Assembly (NCBI GenBank): GCA_964203655.1
Contig: CAXNMJ010000007.1
Span: 1 to 64,000, forward strand
Origin: BACL27 sp947488385
GTDB lineage: Bacteria > Actinomycetota > Acidimicrobiia > Acidimicrobiales > Ilumatobacteraceae
Direction: 5' to 3'
Length of the DNA: 64,000 nt
Made by a program: the position numbers and the translations under genes. A model generated the notes under the pieces. The model was not told the DNA's origin. It saw nothing but the letters and a program-made list of their open reading frames with translations, and made no database searches. Below, one piece after another: positions 56,353-64,000 of the stretch. The number at the start of each line of letters is the position of its first letter. The stretch's first letter is position 1.

Positions 56353-57198
56353 TTGCAGATGATTTCGCAAATTGCGAATCCATGGCGATTTCAGCCCCAC
56401 CCAGAAGTGTGGTTGCTGGTCGCATCTGTGCTTTTCTCCTACATTTATGCAGTGAGGGTGCTCGGGCCTGCCGTAGTAAAAAATGGGCCAGCGATCACGA
56501 CCAAACAACGCAATGCTTTTATTGCTGGAGTTTTACTGTTATGGCTTGCCTCAGATTGGCCCGTGCATGACATTGCAGAAGAGTATTTGTACTCAGTGCA
56601 TATGTTTCAACACATGGTTTTGTCATATTTCATGCCACCACTAATTCTCTTGGCAATTCCGAAGTGGATGTTCGACGCCGTACTTGGTGCAGGTCGCGTA
56701 AGAAAAACTTTCAATTGGCTGGCCAAACCAGTTATTGCGGGTGTTTTGTTCAACGCAATCGTAATGATCACCCATATTCCACAAATCGTCAATCGCAGTG
56801 TCTCGAACGCCCCTTTGCACTATTCAATGCACGTGTTGTTGATCGTCACTGCATTACTCGTGTGGGTTCCGATTTGTGGCCCTGATCGTAAACTCCATTT
56901 GCAGTCGGGCGGCAAAATGATTTATTTGTTTTTAATGTCGGTCGTGCCAACTGTGCCGGCTGCTTGGCTGACTTTTGCCGAAGGCGCCGTTTACAAGCAC
57001 TATGACACCGCAGTACGGGTGTGGGGTCTTTCAGTGACGACAGATCAGCAGATCGCGGGCGCGATCATGAAAACTGGAGGCGCAATCTTCTTGTGGTCAA
57101 TTGTCGTGTTCTTGTTCTTTAAGCGGTTTAGTGCAGGTTTTTCAGCCGAACAGTCGTATCGAAAAAATTCTGAGACCAGGCACTCGAAGATGTTTTGA
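56353..57198 (+). CDS. ctaG: CtaG-like oxidase assembly factor
   Basis: A 281-residue membrane protein of the caa3_CtaG (PF09678) type with seven or so helices. The metal-site-like residues HDIAEEYLYSVHMFQHMVLSYFMPP and IVNRSVSNAPLHYSMHVLLIV are conserved in the family. It is implicated in copper delivery or assembly of caa3 oxidase. The start is TTG 56353 or ATG 56359. It ends the ctaCDEF-CtaG operon. Confidence 0.88.
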   Translation: MQMISQIANPWRFQPHPEVWLLVASVLFSYIYAVRVLGPAVVKNGPAITTKQRNAFIAGVLLLWLASDWPVHDIAEEYLYSVHMFQHMVLSYFMPPLILLAIPKWMFDAVLGAGRVRKTFNWLAKPVIAGVLFNAIVMITHIPQIVNRSVSNAPLHYSMHVLLIVTALLVWVPICGPDRKLHLQSGGKMIYLFLMSVVPTVPAAWLTFAEGAVYKHYDTAVRVWGLSVTTDQQIAGAIMKTGGAIFLWSIVVFLFFKRFSAGFSAEQSYRKNSETRHSKMF

Positions 57199-57262
57199 CG
57201 TTCAAAGATGTCACCGACGCTTTTGGGCGAGTACCACCCGCGCAAGAGCCGCAATCAAAAAT

Positions 57263-57983
57263 TTAGTCAGACCATTTAAAACTAAACACAGCAACTACGC
57301 ACGCCCCGAGAGCCCAAATCGCAAGGCTTGCTAAATCAGAAATCTTTAATTCATTGTTGCCGAAAATGCCTCGCAGCAGTTCACTCAGCAGTGAACTCGG
57401 AAGTACTTCAGCAAGCCACGCAATGCTTTTTGGCAATTCACTATTCGGAATAAGTATTCCGCCAAGAAGTAACAGCACAAGATACAAACCGTTTTGTGCT
57501 GCAAGGTTTACTTCAGCGCGAAGCCGACCCGCCATAATTAATCCAAGTCCTGCGAAACAACTTGTGCCAAGAACTAAAGCAAGCAACAGACTTGGCAGAT
57601 TTATTGAACTTGGGTTCCATCCCAAAATCAGACCGACTGCAACCAAGGCCAATAACTGGGCGATCTCGATGCAACAGGTTGCAACAACCTTGGCCGCTAC
57701 TAGTCGTTTGGTGCCGAGCGGAGTTGTTCCAAGGCGCTTGAGCACGCCGTAACTGCGTTCAAAACCAGTAGCGATACCAAGGCTGACCATCGCCGTTGAC
57801 ATGATCGCCAAACTAAGAATTCCGGGCATTAGAAAATCAATATTTGCCAGACCGTCTGTCGGCAAGACATTGGTTTGTGAAAAAAACACAAGCAACAAGA
57901 CAGGTATGCCCAATCAGCAGCAACAGCTGTTCGCCATTGCGTGCCATCACGGTGAGTTCTTGTCGAAGTTGAGAGCCAAACAT
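57263..57983 (-). CDS. ABC-2-type exporter permease (one frameshift)
   Basis: From ATG 57983 the product reads MFGSQLRQELTVMARNGEQLLLLI and then continues as GIPVLLLVFFSQTNVLPTDG in the next frame after an extra base at 57909-57911 (CCC for CC on the plus strand). Corrected length is 239 residues with six membrane helices, a typical ABC-2 permease. It is the partner of the ATPase immediately upstream. Substrate unknown; drug, haem or lipid export are possibilities. Convergent with ctaG. Confidence 0.8.
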
Positions 57984-58746
57984 GTTTAGAGTCGTCTCGA
58001 TTGTTGAGATTTGCTCAGACAGCGATCGAAAAATATCTTCTAGCGACTGGCTTGCGCCTCCATGAGAGTCACGCAGTTCGCTTAATGATGCATTGGCGAT
58101 CAGAGTTCCGTGTTCAAACATCAAGACATGATCGGCTACACGTTGTGCCTCATCTAGTTCGTGGGTCGCCAAAATCACAGCGCAGCCATCTTCGGCAAGT
58201 TGACGCACAATGCCCCGAATCAAATCGCGCCCGAAAATATCAACACCAGATGTCGGTTCATCCAAGAATGCAATCTTTGGTTTGGCTGCAAGAGCGAGTG
58301 CAAGCGACAGACGTTGTTTTTCGCCGCCCGAAAGTTTGCGCCAAGTTGATTTTTGCCGAGCGTTGAGGTCTACGGCAGTAAGCAAATCTTTTGCACGTCG
58401 TGCGATTGCCATAGAGGTTGCAGTAGTGCTCAGTGATTTCAAGCACGCGCGAACCTGGGTAGACGCCACCATCTTGCAACATCACACCGATTTGTGAGTT
58501 GAGTTCAAGTCGATTCTTTTTAGGGTCAAGCCCCAGTGCGGTAACTGTGCCACTTGAAGCCGATCGAACCCCGCTACAAACTTCCATGGTCGATGTCTTA
58601 CCCGCACCATTAGGGCCGATGACCACAGTTACTTCTCCTGCTTTGGCGTCAAATGAAACATCGTTTACTGCACGTAAGTCGCCATAATCAACAACAAGAT
58701 TTCGCACACTGAGTGCGTCTTGGCGAGATGGATCAGAATTATTCAT
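57984..58746 (-). CDS. ABC transporter ATP-binding protein (one frameshift, end unclear)
   Basis: The N-terminal part has LSVRNLVVDYGDLRAVNDVSF and Walker A VIGPNGAGKTSTMEV. After a break near 58409 (CC for C on the plus strand) the C-terminal part resumes with AIARRAKDLLTAVDL, the signature LSGGEKQRLSLALALAAKPKIAFLDEPTSG and the ATHELDEA switch. The start is ATG 58746 (MNNSDPS) or 58785. No stop separates it from the permease: its frame runs in phase into the permease start. In the next frame a TAA falls 2 nt before that ATG, so a further indel may hide the true end. Confidence 0.8.
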
Positions 58747-58805
58747 CACCATTACAGTACGCAATTCACAGGACTTCTCAGACATCTAACGGCTAATCTG
58801 ACTGT

Positions 58806-60103
58806 GTGATTGATGTCCGATTACTTCGCACAGAGCCAGCGTCTGTCAAGGCGGCGATGGCCCGTCGGGCCAAACCTGCACTTCTTGAAGAACTCGAGCA
58901 CGCTGAGCGTCTCGACGCACGATTACGCGACATCACAGTCGAGCGAGATTCAAATCGTGCGCAGATAAATAGTTTGTCTAAAGATGTCGCGACCAAGCGT
59001 CGAGAAAAAGACGACACCGGCGCCGAAACGTTGATGAATCAAAGTAGAGCACTCGGTGAAACAGAAAAGAAACTAGCCAGCGAATATGACGAAGTCAGTG
59101 CGGCTTTGCGCGAAGTATTGCTGCTCGTGCCGAATATGCCGCATGCCGACGTGAGCGCGGGCAACAGCGATAAAGACAACAAAGTAGTCAAGGGTCCGAT
59201 GCAAATGCCCGCAAAATTCGCCGACTATCAACGCGTGCCTCACTGGGAGACTGGTTCGGCACTTGGAATTTTAGATAATGAGCGCGCCGTAAAAATCAGT
59301 GGCGCAATGTTCACGATGCAACGCGGGCTTGGCGCGACGATGGCTCGAGCGCTTGTGTCAACTTGCGCTTGATCGCAATGCCGACGCCTACGAAGAGATT
59401 CGTCCACCAAGTTTGGTTTTGTCCAGCACTTTGACGGCAACAGGTCAATTGCCAAAGTTTGCCGACGACGCGTTTTCAATTCAGCGCGACGACCTTTGGT
59501 GCATTCCAACTGCCGAAGTGCCGTTGACAAGTTTGCACGCTGGCGAGACACTCAAAGCCGAAGAGTTGCCTCTGAGATACATGGCCCACACTTCGTGTTT
59601 TCGCCGTGAAGCCGGCTCAGCAGGTCGTGACACCCGCGGTATGTTGCGAACCCACGAGTTTGACAAAGTTGAAATTTTGGCCGTGACAACCCCACAACAA
59701 GCACCCGAGATGCTTGTTGAACTCACTAATCGTGTTGAAGCGACGATTGCTGCGCTTGGTTTGCCGTATCGGGTGCTCGAAATTTGTACGGGCGATCTCG
59801 GACAATCGCACCATCGCAGTTTCGACATCGAGGTTTATGCACCTGGCTGTGACCAGTGGCTTGAAGTCAGTTCAATTAGTTGGTTCAGCGACTATCAAGC
59901 GCGTCGTGCCGATATTCGGTTTCAAACAAACTGGTGCAAAGGGCAGTGAGATTGCCCACACGCTGAACGCATCTGCGTTGGCGGTTCCACGAGTTTGGGC
60001 TGCAATTCTCGAAAATTTCAGACAAGCAGATGGCTCAGTTGCGATTCCTGAAGTTCTGCAACCGTATATGCGAGGTGCAAAAGTAATCGCAGCCAAGTCA
60101 TGA
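58806..60103 (+). CDS. serS: Seryl-tRNA synthetase (two frameshifts)
   Basis: The N-terminal coiled-coil arm (about 1-110, EELEHAERLDARLRDI ...) precedes the class II catalytic core. Breaks at 59358 (GTGTCAA for GTGCAA, giving ALVQLALDRNADAYEE) and 59923 (TTTCAAA for TTTAAA, giving DIRFKQTGAKGSEIAHT) are single extra bases. Motifs 2 and 3 are recognisable: YMAHTSCFRREAGSAGRDTRGMLRTHEFDKVE and HTLNASALAVPR. The start is GTG 58806. Corrected length is about 431 residues, typical. The stop overlaps pdxH. Confidence 0.93.
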
Positions 60104-60741
60104 CACTGCGCGATCGTCGCGTTCAATATGAAACAGCAGGCTTAGATCTCTCTGATCTAGATCGTGATCCAATCGTGCAATGGCATGCATGGTATGACCA
60201 AGCCGCCAGTGCTGGTGTCGCCGAACCAAATGCGATGACTGTTTCGACGCTCGATAAAGATATGGCTCCAGATTCAAGAGTGGTCTTGGCCCGTGGGGTT
60301 GATCAGCGTGGCTTTATTTTTTACACGAATTACGACTCAGCCAAAAGCCTGCAACTAGTCGAAAATCCGGTGGCTAGTGCGGTGTTCGCATGGCTTGATT
60401 TACATCGTCAAGTACGGGTGCGTGGCTCAGTGCAACGCGTTGCTGATCAAGAGAGTGACGAATACTTCGCTTCTCGTCCACGTGAATCACAAATCGGTGC
60501 ATGGGCATCGCCGCAGTCGCAAGTTATCAGTGACAGAAATTTTCTTGAACAAAGATTCGCCGAATTTCGTGCGAAATTCAACGATCAGTCGGTGCCTCGT
60601 CCGCCATATTGGGGTGGCTGGTTACTGGTGCCTTCGGCGATTGAATTCTGGCAAGGTCGCCCAAGTCGGTTGCACGATCGATTTGTTTACACGTCTGAAA
60701 AATCAGCACAGCAGTGGCAGATTCAGCGACTCGCTCCGTAA
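60100..60741 (+). CDS. pdxH: Pyridoxamine 5'-phosphate oxidase
   Basis: A 213-residue FMN enzyme making pyridoxal 5'-phosphate. Motifs: AMTVSTLDKDMAPDSRVVLARGVDQRGFIFYTNYDSAKS, the ESQIGAWASPQSQ FMN/substrate segment and the C-terminal WQIQRLAP end. It starts at an ATGA overlap with serS. Confidence 0.95.
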   Translation: MTLRDRRVQYETAGLDLSDLDRDPIVQWHAWYDQAASAGVAEPNAMTVSTLDKDMAPDSRVVLARGVDQRGFIFYTNYDSAKSLQLVENPVASAVFAWLDLHRQVRVRGSVQRVADQESDEYFASRPRESQIGAWASPQSQVISDRNFLEQRFAEFRAKFNDQSVPRPPYWGGWLLVPSAIEFWQGRPSRLHDRFVYTSEKSAQQWQIQRLAP

Positions 60742-61350
60742 TTATTGTTTCGCTGGTTGCCAGGTCTTCGCAGTAGCCGTTAGCGCACCGATCAGAGCTT
60801 GCGTATGAGGTGTCAGACCGTCGCCTTGCCAGTCTTTCCAAAATCTTCCGACCCCGCGTACGCGAGGTGGCAATTCGATCTGCACGCCTGCAAGTCGCGG
60901 CAAGTTAACAGGATTATTTTCATGCAATCCGCGCAAGTCAACAGGAATCGTCTCAAGGTCGTGGCAGATCTCGTAATCAGGCAATGCATGCACGAGGTGT
61001 GTCGAGAGGTGTCCAGCCAGGTGGCGATTTCGTCCACCTAGAAGTAGTGAGGTGAAAAACCCATCGCGACCAAATCCGTGCACGGTGATTACGACATCAA
61101 CGTGTTCGATGAAACTCTTCAACGAGTTCGAAAACTTTGGCGAAACTTCGTGCGACGGCACGTGCCATTTAAGTCCTTGAGGCTGATGCACGCCGTAATA
61201 CGACGAATCTGATTGCTCGGCCGCCTGTTGGGCAATTACGTCTGTGAGATGTTCGAGCCCGCCACCGTGATACGCCATGAAGCCAAACTTGCCACGTAGT
61301 TCGACGACTTCTTGCACCTCTGGGTGGGCGAGCAACTTGGCAAACATCAT
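60742..61350 (-). CDS. Poly-gamma-glutamate hydrolase-like protein (PF05908)
   Basis: A 202-residue protein with FGFMAYHGGGLEHLTDVIAQQAAE (His/Glu metal-like motif), VVITVHGFGRDGFFTSLLLGGRN (second His motif) and NNPVNLPRLAGVQIELPPRVRG. These are the PF05908 landmarks, a family related to zinc amidohydrolases and named from a phage poly-gamma-glutamate hydrolase. The cellular substrate is unknown. It shares a 4-nt overlap with ccdA upstream. Confidence 0.75.
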   Translation of the reverse strand: MMFAKLLAHPEVQEVVELRGKFGFMAYHGGGLEHLTDVIAQQAAEQSDSSYYGVHQPQGLKWHVPSHEVSPKFSNSLKSFIEHVDVVITVHGFGRDGFFTSLLLGGRNRHLAGHLSTHLVHALPDYEICHDLETIPVDLRGLHENNPVNLPRLAGVQIELPPRVRGVGRFWKDWQGDGLTPHTQALIGALTATAKTWQPAKQ

Positions 61351-62192
61351 CGGGTTTTGCTCGACTTTTTTCGACTCAATACGATTGCCGTCACGACAAC
61401 GGCAGTCAAGACAACGGCAAGCCGTAGTGCGCCCTGTTCTTGAAGAAATGATGCAACTTTTGTCTGCCAGCGTTCTATGCGCCTAACAAAATTAGCCGAG
61501 TTGCTTTCGCTGATTGCTGCGTACCAGTAGGCAATCAAATAGATGCCGGTCAAAGTCACAAAGCCTGCACCAATTTTTTCGATTATCTTCAAACGACTTT
61601 TAATAAGCGTGACTAGACCGGTTTTTGCAAACGCCAAACTCACGGTAAGTGCAGTGACCAACATCGCCATACCAAGCCCGTAAAGCAGAATGCTGGTAAC
61701 GCCAGAGACGAAACCATTTACGGCAATTGAGCCAAAAACTGCTGTTGTCAAAAAACCGATCGTGCAGCCAATTGAAGCGATTGCATAGGCAACCCCGTAG
61801 ACAACTGTGGCTCGAAATGTTCTGGTTTGTACGCCGCCAATTTCAGGCATTGCAAATTTTGGTGTCCAGCCACTGAGCATGCGCACACCTGCCACCAGCA
61901 ACGCGATGCCGATCACAAATGATGCATATTTTGCGTTGAGTTCAATCCACTGGGTGAACAGGCGCGAGATCACGCCGATGACAAAAAATATTCCAAGAAA
62001 TCCGACCGAAATTCCTGCGCCCACAACTAGTGCCCGTCGCAGACGTTCGCTTGTCGTCAAATTTTCTTCTTCGCGAGTGCCAAGAAAAAACAGCAAGTAC
62101 GTTGGCAACAAAACGAAACCACACGGGTTGACAGCAGCAAGAATGCCGAGCACAAATGAGTAGGCAAAGTTACCTTCGATGGCCAAGATCAT
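61347..62192 (-). CDS. ccdA: CcdA-like cytochrome c biogenesis / thiol transporter
   Basis: A 281-residue membrane protein of the DsbD transmembrane family, about seven helices. Cysteines sit in the helix pair NPCGFVLLPTYLLFF and IGCTIGFLTTAVF, the two that carry reducing equivalents across the membrane. The C-terminal tail is longer than in classical CcdA and has another helix. Its start overlaps the tlpA stop, so it is likely to pass electrons to the adjacent TlpA. Confidence 0.85.
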   Translation of the reverse strand: MILAIEGNFAYSFVLGILAAVNPCGFVLLPTYLLFFLGTREEENLTTSERLRRALVVGAGISVGFLGIFFVIGVISRLFTQWIELNAKYASFVIGIALLVAGVRMLSGWTPKFAMPEIGGVQTRTFRATVVYGVAYAIASIGCTIGFLTTAVFGSIAVNGFVSGVTSILLYGLGMAMLVTALTVSLAFAKTGLVTLIKSRLKIIEKIGAGFVTLTGIYLIAYWYAAISESNSANFVRRIERWQTKVASFLQEQGALRLAVVLTAVVVTAIVLSRKKSSKTR

Positions 62193-62743
62193 TTCAATAA
62201 CTCTGTCACGACTTGGTCAAGTTTGCTGACACTGAGTTCGCCGGCAGTTTGCCTAACTACAAGGCCTTGCGCGTTTATCGCCAACGTCACAGGCGCAGTG
62301 CTGATGCCAGTTTTTGAAATGAACCGACCGTTTTCATCTAGATAAATTGCAAAGTCAGCCCCATATTTTTGTGCGAATTCTGTGGCGACTTTTGCCGAGT
62401 CTTTGATATTTATCCCCACGAAGTTGACACGCCCGGCGTATTTTCGGGCACCAGAAGCAAGCACAGGCATTTCTCGTCGACACGGCTCGCATGTCGAATA
62501 CCAAATATTGATAATTGTCGGCGTACCGAGAAGAGATTTCGTTGAAACAGTTTCACCAGCAACGCTTTTTAGATCGACTTCAGCAAGTTGTCGGCCCGTA
62601 TTGTCAGTATTTGTAGCGATCTCATTTGATAGATCGTAAGTTTCAATCTCGGTGCTGATGAATGGCTGGACGAGAAGAATTCCTAATACGAAAACTATAA
62701 AAATTGCGGCGACTTGCTTTACAAGGCGTGTTCTGGCAGGCAC
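62189..62743 (-). CDS. TlpA/ResA-like membrane-anchored thioredoxin
   Basis: A 184-residue protein with an N-terminal membrane anchor (about 8-30) and a thioredoxin fold with the active-site motif STCEPCRREMPVLAS and the cis-Pro segment TGISTAPVTLAI. It sits directly upstream of ccdA (overlap of 4 nt) and would keep the cytochrome c CXXCH thiols reduced for haem attachment. CtaC, encoded in this window, is a likely beneficiary. Confidence 0.85.
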   Translation of the reverse strand: MPARTRLVKQVAAIFIVFVLGILLVQPFISTEIETYDLSNEIATNTDNTGRQLAEVDLKSVAGETVSTKSLLGTPTIINIWYSTCEPCRREMPVLASGARKYAGRVNFVGINIKDSAKVATEFAQKYGADFAIYLDENGRFISKTGISTAPVTLAINAQGLVVRQTAGELSVSKLDQVVTELLK

Positions 62744-62797
62744 GAGAGCAGGCTATCTACTGCTTTCTAGCCCACCAGAACACGCAATTCAGCGCAG

Positions 62798-63172
62798 TTA
62801 AGCAACCCAGTGCTCGGGGAGAGGCACCTCTTTGATTGTTAACACCGCGTTCGACTTTGTTACCGGACGCCCACGTGGACGCTTGGTCGAGCGAATGCGA
62901 CCCTCTTCGATTAATTCGCCGCCCCACACACCCCAAGGTTCACTTCGGGCGAGCGCACCAGCCAAGCATTCAGCCTTGGTTGTGCATCGCGCACAAATTG
63001 CTTTGGCGCGGGCCATGTCTACGAACTCTTCAGAGAAAAACAAATACGACAGAGTTCCGTTGCCGTCATTGCAGCGCATTGCCGACAGCACGAATTCAGG
63101 GCTGTCATCAATGGCGAATTTAAAGTTTTCACTCATCTGGGTTTCGTTGAATTGTGTGTCTAACAGTGTCAT
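62798..63172 (-). CDS. whiB7: WhiB7-type Fe-S transcription factor
   Basis: A 124-residue Wbl protein. Four iron-sulphur cysteines: C34, C60, C63 and C69 (CARCTTKAEC). GVWGG turn at 81-85, and a C-terminal AT-hook (RPRGRP, 98-103). The EPWGVWGGE ... KRPRGRP combination is the WhiB7 signature. WhiB7 activates intrinsic antibiotic-resistance genes with sigma-A in mycobacteria and Streptomyces. ATG 63172 follows AAGGAAGAG. The leader carries an attenuator and a uORF. Confidence 0.85.
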   Translation of the reverse strand: MTLLDTQFNETQMSENFKFAIDDSPEFVLSAMRCNDGNGTLSYLFFSEEFVDMARAKAICARCTTKAECLAGALARSEPWGVWGGELIEEGRIRSTKRPRGRPVTKSNAVLTIKEVPLPEHWVA

Positions 63173-63251
63173 TTCTCTTCCTTTCGTTATTTGCGTTGTT
63201 TGGTGTTGTTTATTACTTGATTTAGCCAATTTGGCTTCACGCCGGAAAAAC

Positions 63252-63282
63252 AAAAAGACCGCCGGGTTTTCACCCGACGGTC
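63252..63282 (-). terminator. Attenuator terminator in the whiB7 leader
   Basis: On the minus strand GACCGTCGGGT and ACCCGGCGGTC form an 11-bp stem with one mismatch and a GAAA loop, followed directly by a U5 tract (then G and another U5). It lies about 80 nt before the whiB7 ATG in its own 5' leader, not behind another gene. An upstream CCCGAC/TCTCG segment (63328-63339) can pair with its 5' arm instead. Confidence 0.85.
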
Positions 63283-63310
63283 TCGTGGATCTCTCCGACG
63301 TGAAATCTTT

Positions 63311-63508
63311 TTACGTCAGAAGCCCCTCGAGATGTCGGGCCGGTTGTTTGGTTGAATAATCAACGAAACTTTTCGCTGTACCAAACCAGCGTGATTTGCT
63401 TGATTTGGTCGCGAAATTGGTAAATTTCGTCGCGCACGAATTGAACGCGCGCACATTGAACGTGCGAACAGCAGCAATTGCTGATGGGCTCAAAATTGTG
63501 ACGAACAT
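63311..63508 (-). CDS. Candidate uORF in the whiB7 leader (65 aa)
   Basis: A 65-codon frame starting ATG 63508 and ending TAA just before the terminator. Its last codons (Pro-Ala-Arg-His-Leu-Glu) contain the antiterminator arm CCCGACATCTCG. The protein sequence resembles no family (basic, Ser/Thr/Lys rich), and no strong ribosome-binding site is clear, as expected of a leader peptide whose translation rather than product matters. In known whiB7/wblC leaders a uORF has this place. Confidence 0.45.
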   Translation of the reverse strand: MFVTILSPSAIAAVRTFNVRAFNSCATKFTNFATKSSKSRWFGTAKSFVDYSTKQPARHLEGLLT

Positions 63509-63606
63509 GAAGTAACTACTCAACCATGTTTCTGAGCCGATTCCAAGCGATTTAAATTGACAGCCGGGCGAAAGCCATCTGAGCCAATACTGGCTAGGGT
63601 TTTAGC

Positions 63607-64000
63607 ATGACGCAACCTGGCTCAAAAGTTGTGCTTCCGACCTCATTGCCAGATGTTGGGCGTCGATTTTCAACGGCACGCAAAGTGCGTCTCGGCGATG
63701 TCACCCCCAAGGGTCGACTGCGGCTTGACGCTGTGGCGCGGTATCTCCAAGATATTGCGACTGACGATTCGCTTGATGGCAGTTACAGCGAACCACATTC
63801 GTGGGTTGTGCGCCGAACCCAAATGTGGGTAAGTAGTTTTCCAAAGTATTTAGATCAAATTGAACTTACAACTTGGTGTGGAGCATTGGGCTCACACTGG
63901 GCAGAGCGGCGCACGCAAATTAAATGTAACGGTGTCGTGGCAATTGAAGCCGCGGCACTGTGGGTGCGAGTTGATTTCAAAACAATGAAGCCTGTTGCGC
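63607..64000 (+). CDS. Acyl-ACP thioesterase (FatA-like), 3'-truncated
   Basis: From ATG 63607, after an AGGGT ribosome-binding site, the frame stays open to the window edge (131 codons). It shows a hot-dog-fold start: FSTARKVRLGDVTPKGRLRLDAVARYLQDIATDD, then WVVRRTQMWVSSFP and LTTWCGALGSHWAERRTQI, typical of bacterial acyl-ACP thioesterases. The second half of the double hot-dog is outside the window. Divergent from whiB7 by about 430 nt. Confidence 0.75.
   Translation, partial: MTQPGSKVVLPTSLPDVGRRFSTARKVRLGDVTPKGRLRLDAVARYLQDIATDDSLDGSYSEPHSWVVRRTQMWVSSFPKYLDQIELTTWCGALGSHWAERRTQIKCNGVVAIEAAALWVRVDFKTMKPVA

Noticed and set aside
1..64000. CRISPR arrays, insertion sequences, prophage, rRNA, inteins
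   Set aside because: No repeat-spacer series, transposase or integrase genes, rRNA sequence, or intein blocks (checked in gyrA, gyrB, dnaB) were found.

Overview
The window is a stretch of actinobacterial chromosome spanning the replication origin. Evidence for the phylum is a WhiB regulator, HspR, DUF3566, DUF6049, a ClpS/DUF2017 pair and the gene order gyrA-gyrB-dciA-recF-dnaN-dnaA-rpmH-rnpA-yidD-yidC-jag-rsmG-parA-parB-cwlM-trxA-trxB, which matches the Mycobacterium origin. Base composition is near or slightly under 50% G+C by eye, low for the phylum. With the fused caa3-type oxidase, this suggests a small-genome aquatic Acidimicrobiia (Ilumatobacter/acIV-like). The lineage is inference only.

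Layout. 1-3.9 kb: MgtE-N/CBS and DUF1003 genes, a Fur regulator, a saccharopine-dehydrogenase-like gene, a glycosyltransferase. 3.9-13.7 kb (minus strand): tRNA-Ile, DUF3566, a TadE-like gene, gyrA, gyrB, dciA, recF, dnaN, candidate oriC, dnaA. 13.9-19.0 kb (plus): rpmH, rnpA, yidD, yidC, jag, rsmG, two perfect parS sites, parA, parB. 19.1-26.5 kb (minus): cwlM-like, trxA, trxB, a receptor-type Ser/Thr kinase, degV, DUF6049. 26.6-32.0 kb (plus): cca, a CxxC protein, an S6:S18-type leader, rpsF-ssb-rpsR-rplI, dnaB. 32-47 kb: arfB, tRNA-Gly, dcd, an Fe-S oxidoreductase, gpmA, ribokinase, dnaK-grpE-dnaJ-hspR, purA-purB-pyrE, an acyltransferase, and tRNA-Glu/Asp/Phe. 47-57 kb: DUF2017/clpS, ctaB and a large terminal-oxidase cluster. 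57-64 kb: an ABC exporter, serS, pdxH, a PF05908 amidohydrolase, ccdA-tlpA, whiB7 with an attenuator leader, and a partial acyl-ACP thioesterase.

Two things stand out. First, upstream of ctaCDEF there is a parallel set of oxidase-like genes. Its subunit-I homologue has lost all six metal-binding histidines and the CuB tyrosine. It is followed by a subunit-III-like gene and by a protein combining a CtaF-like module with a periplasmic domain. Second, the WhiB7-type gene has a complete leader: a 65-codon uORF, a U-tract terminator, and a mutually exclusive 11-bp antiterminator whose first arm lies in the uORF's last codons.

Caution. Seven core genes or units (gyrA, yidC, cca, serS, ctaD, ctaE, the ABC exporter) and an acyltransferase contain 11 apparent frameshifts. 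Ten are single-base insertions and one is a deletion, with seven of them between 54.9 and 60 kb. This looks like uncorrected insertion-biased long-read error rather than real gene decay, so coordinates of those genes span the breaks.
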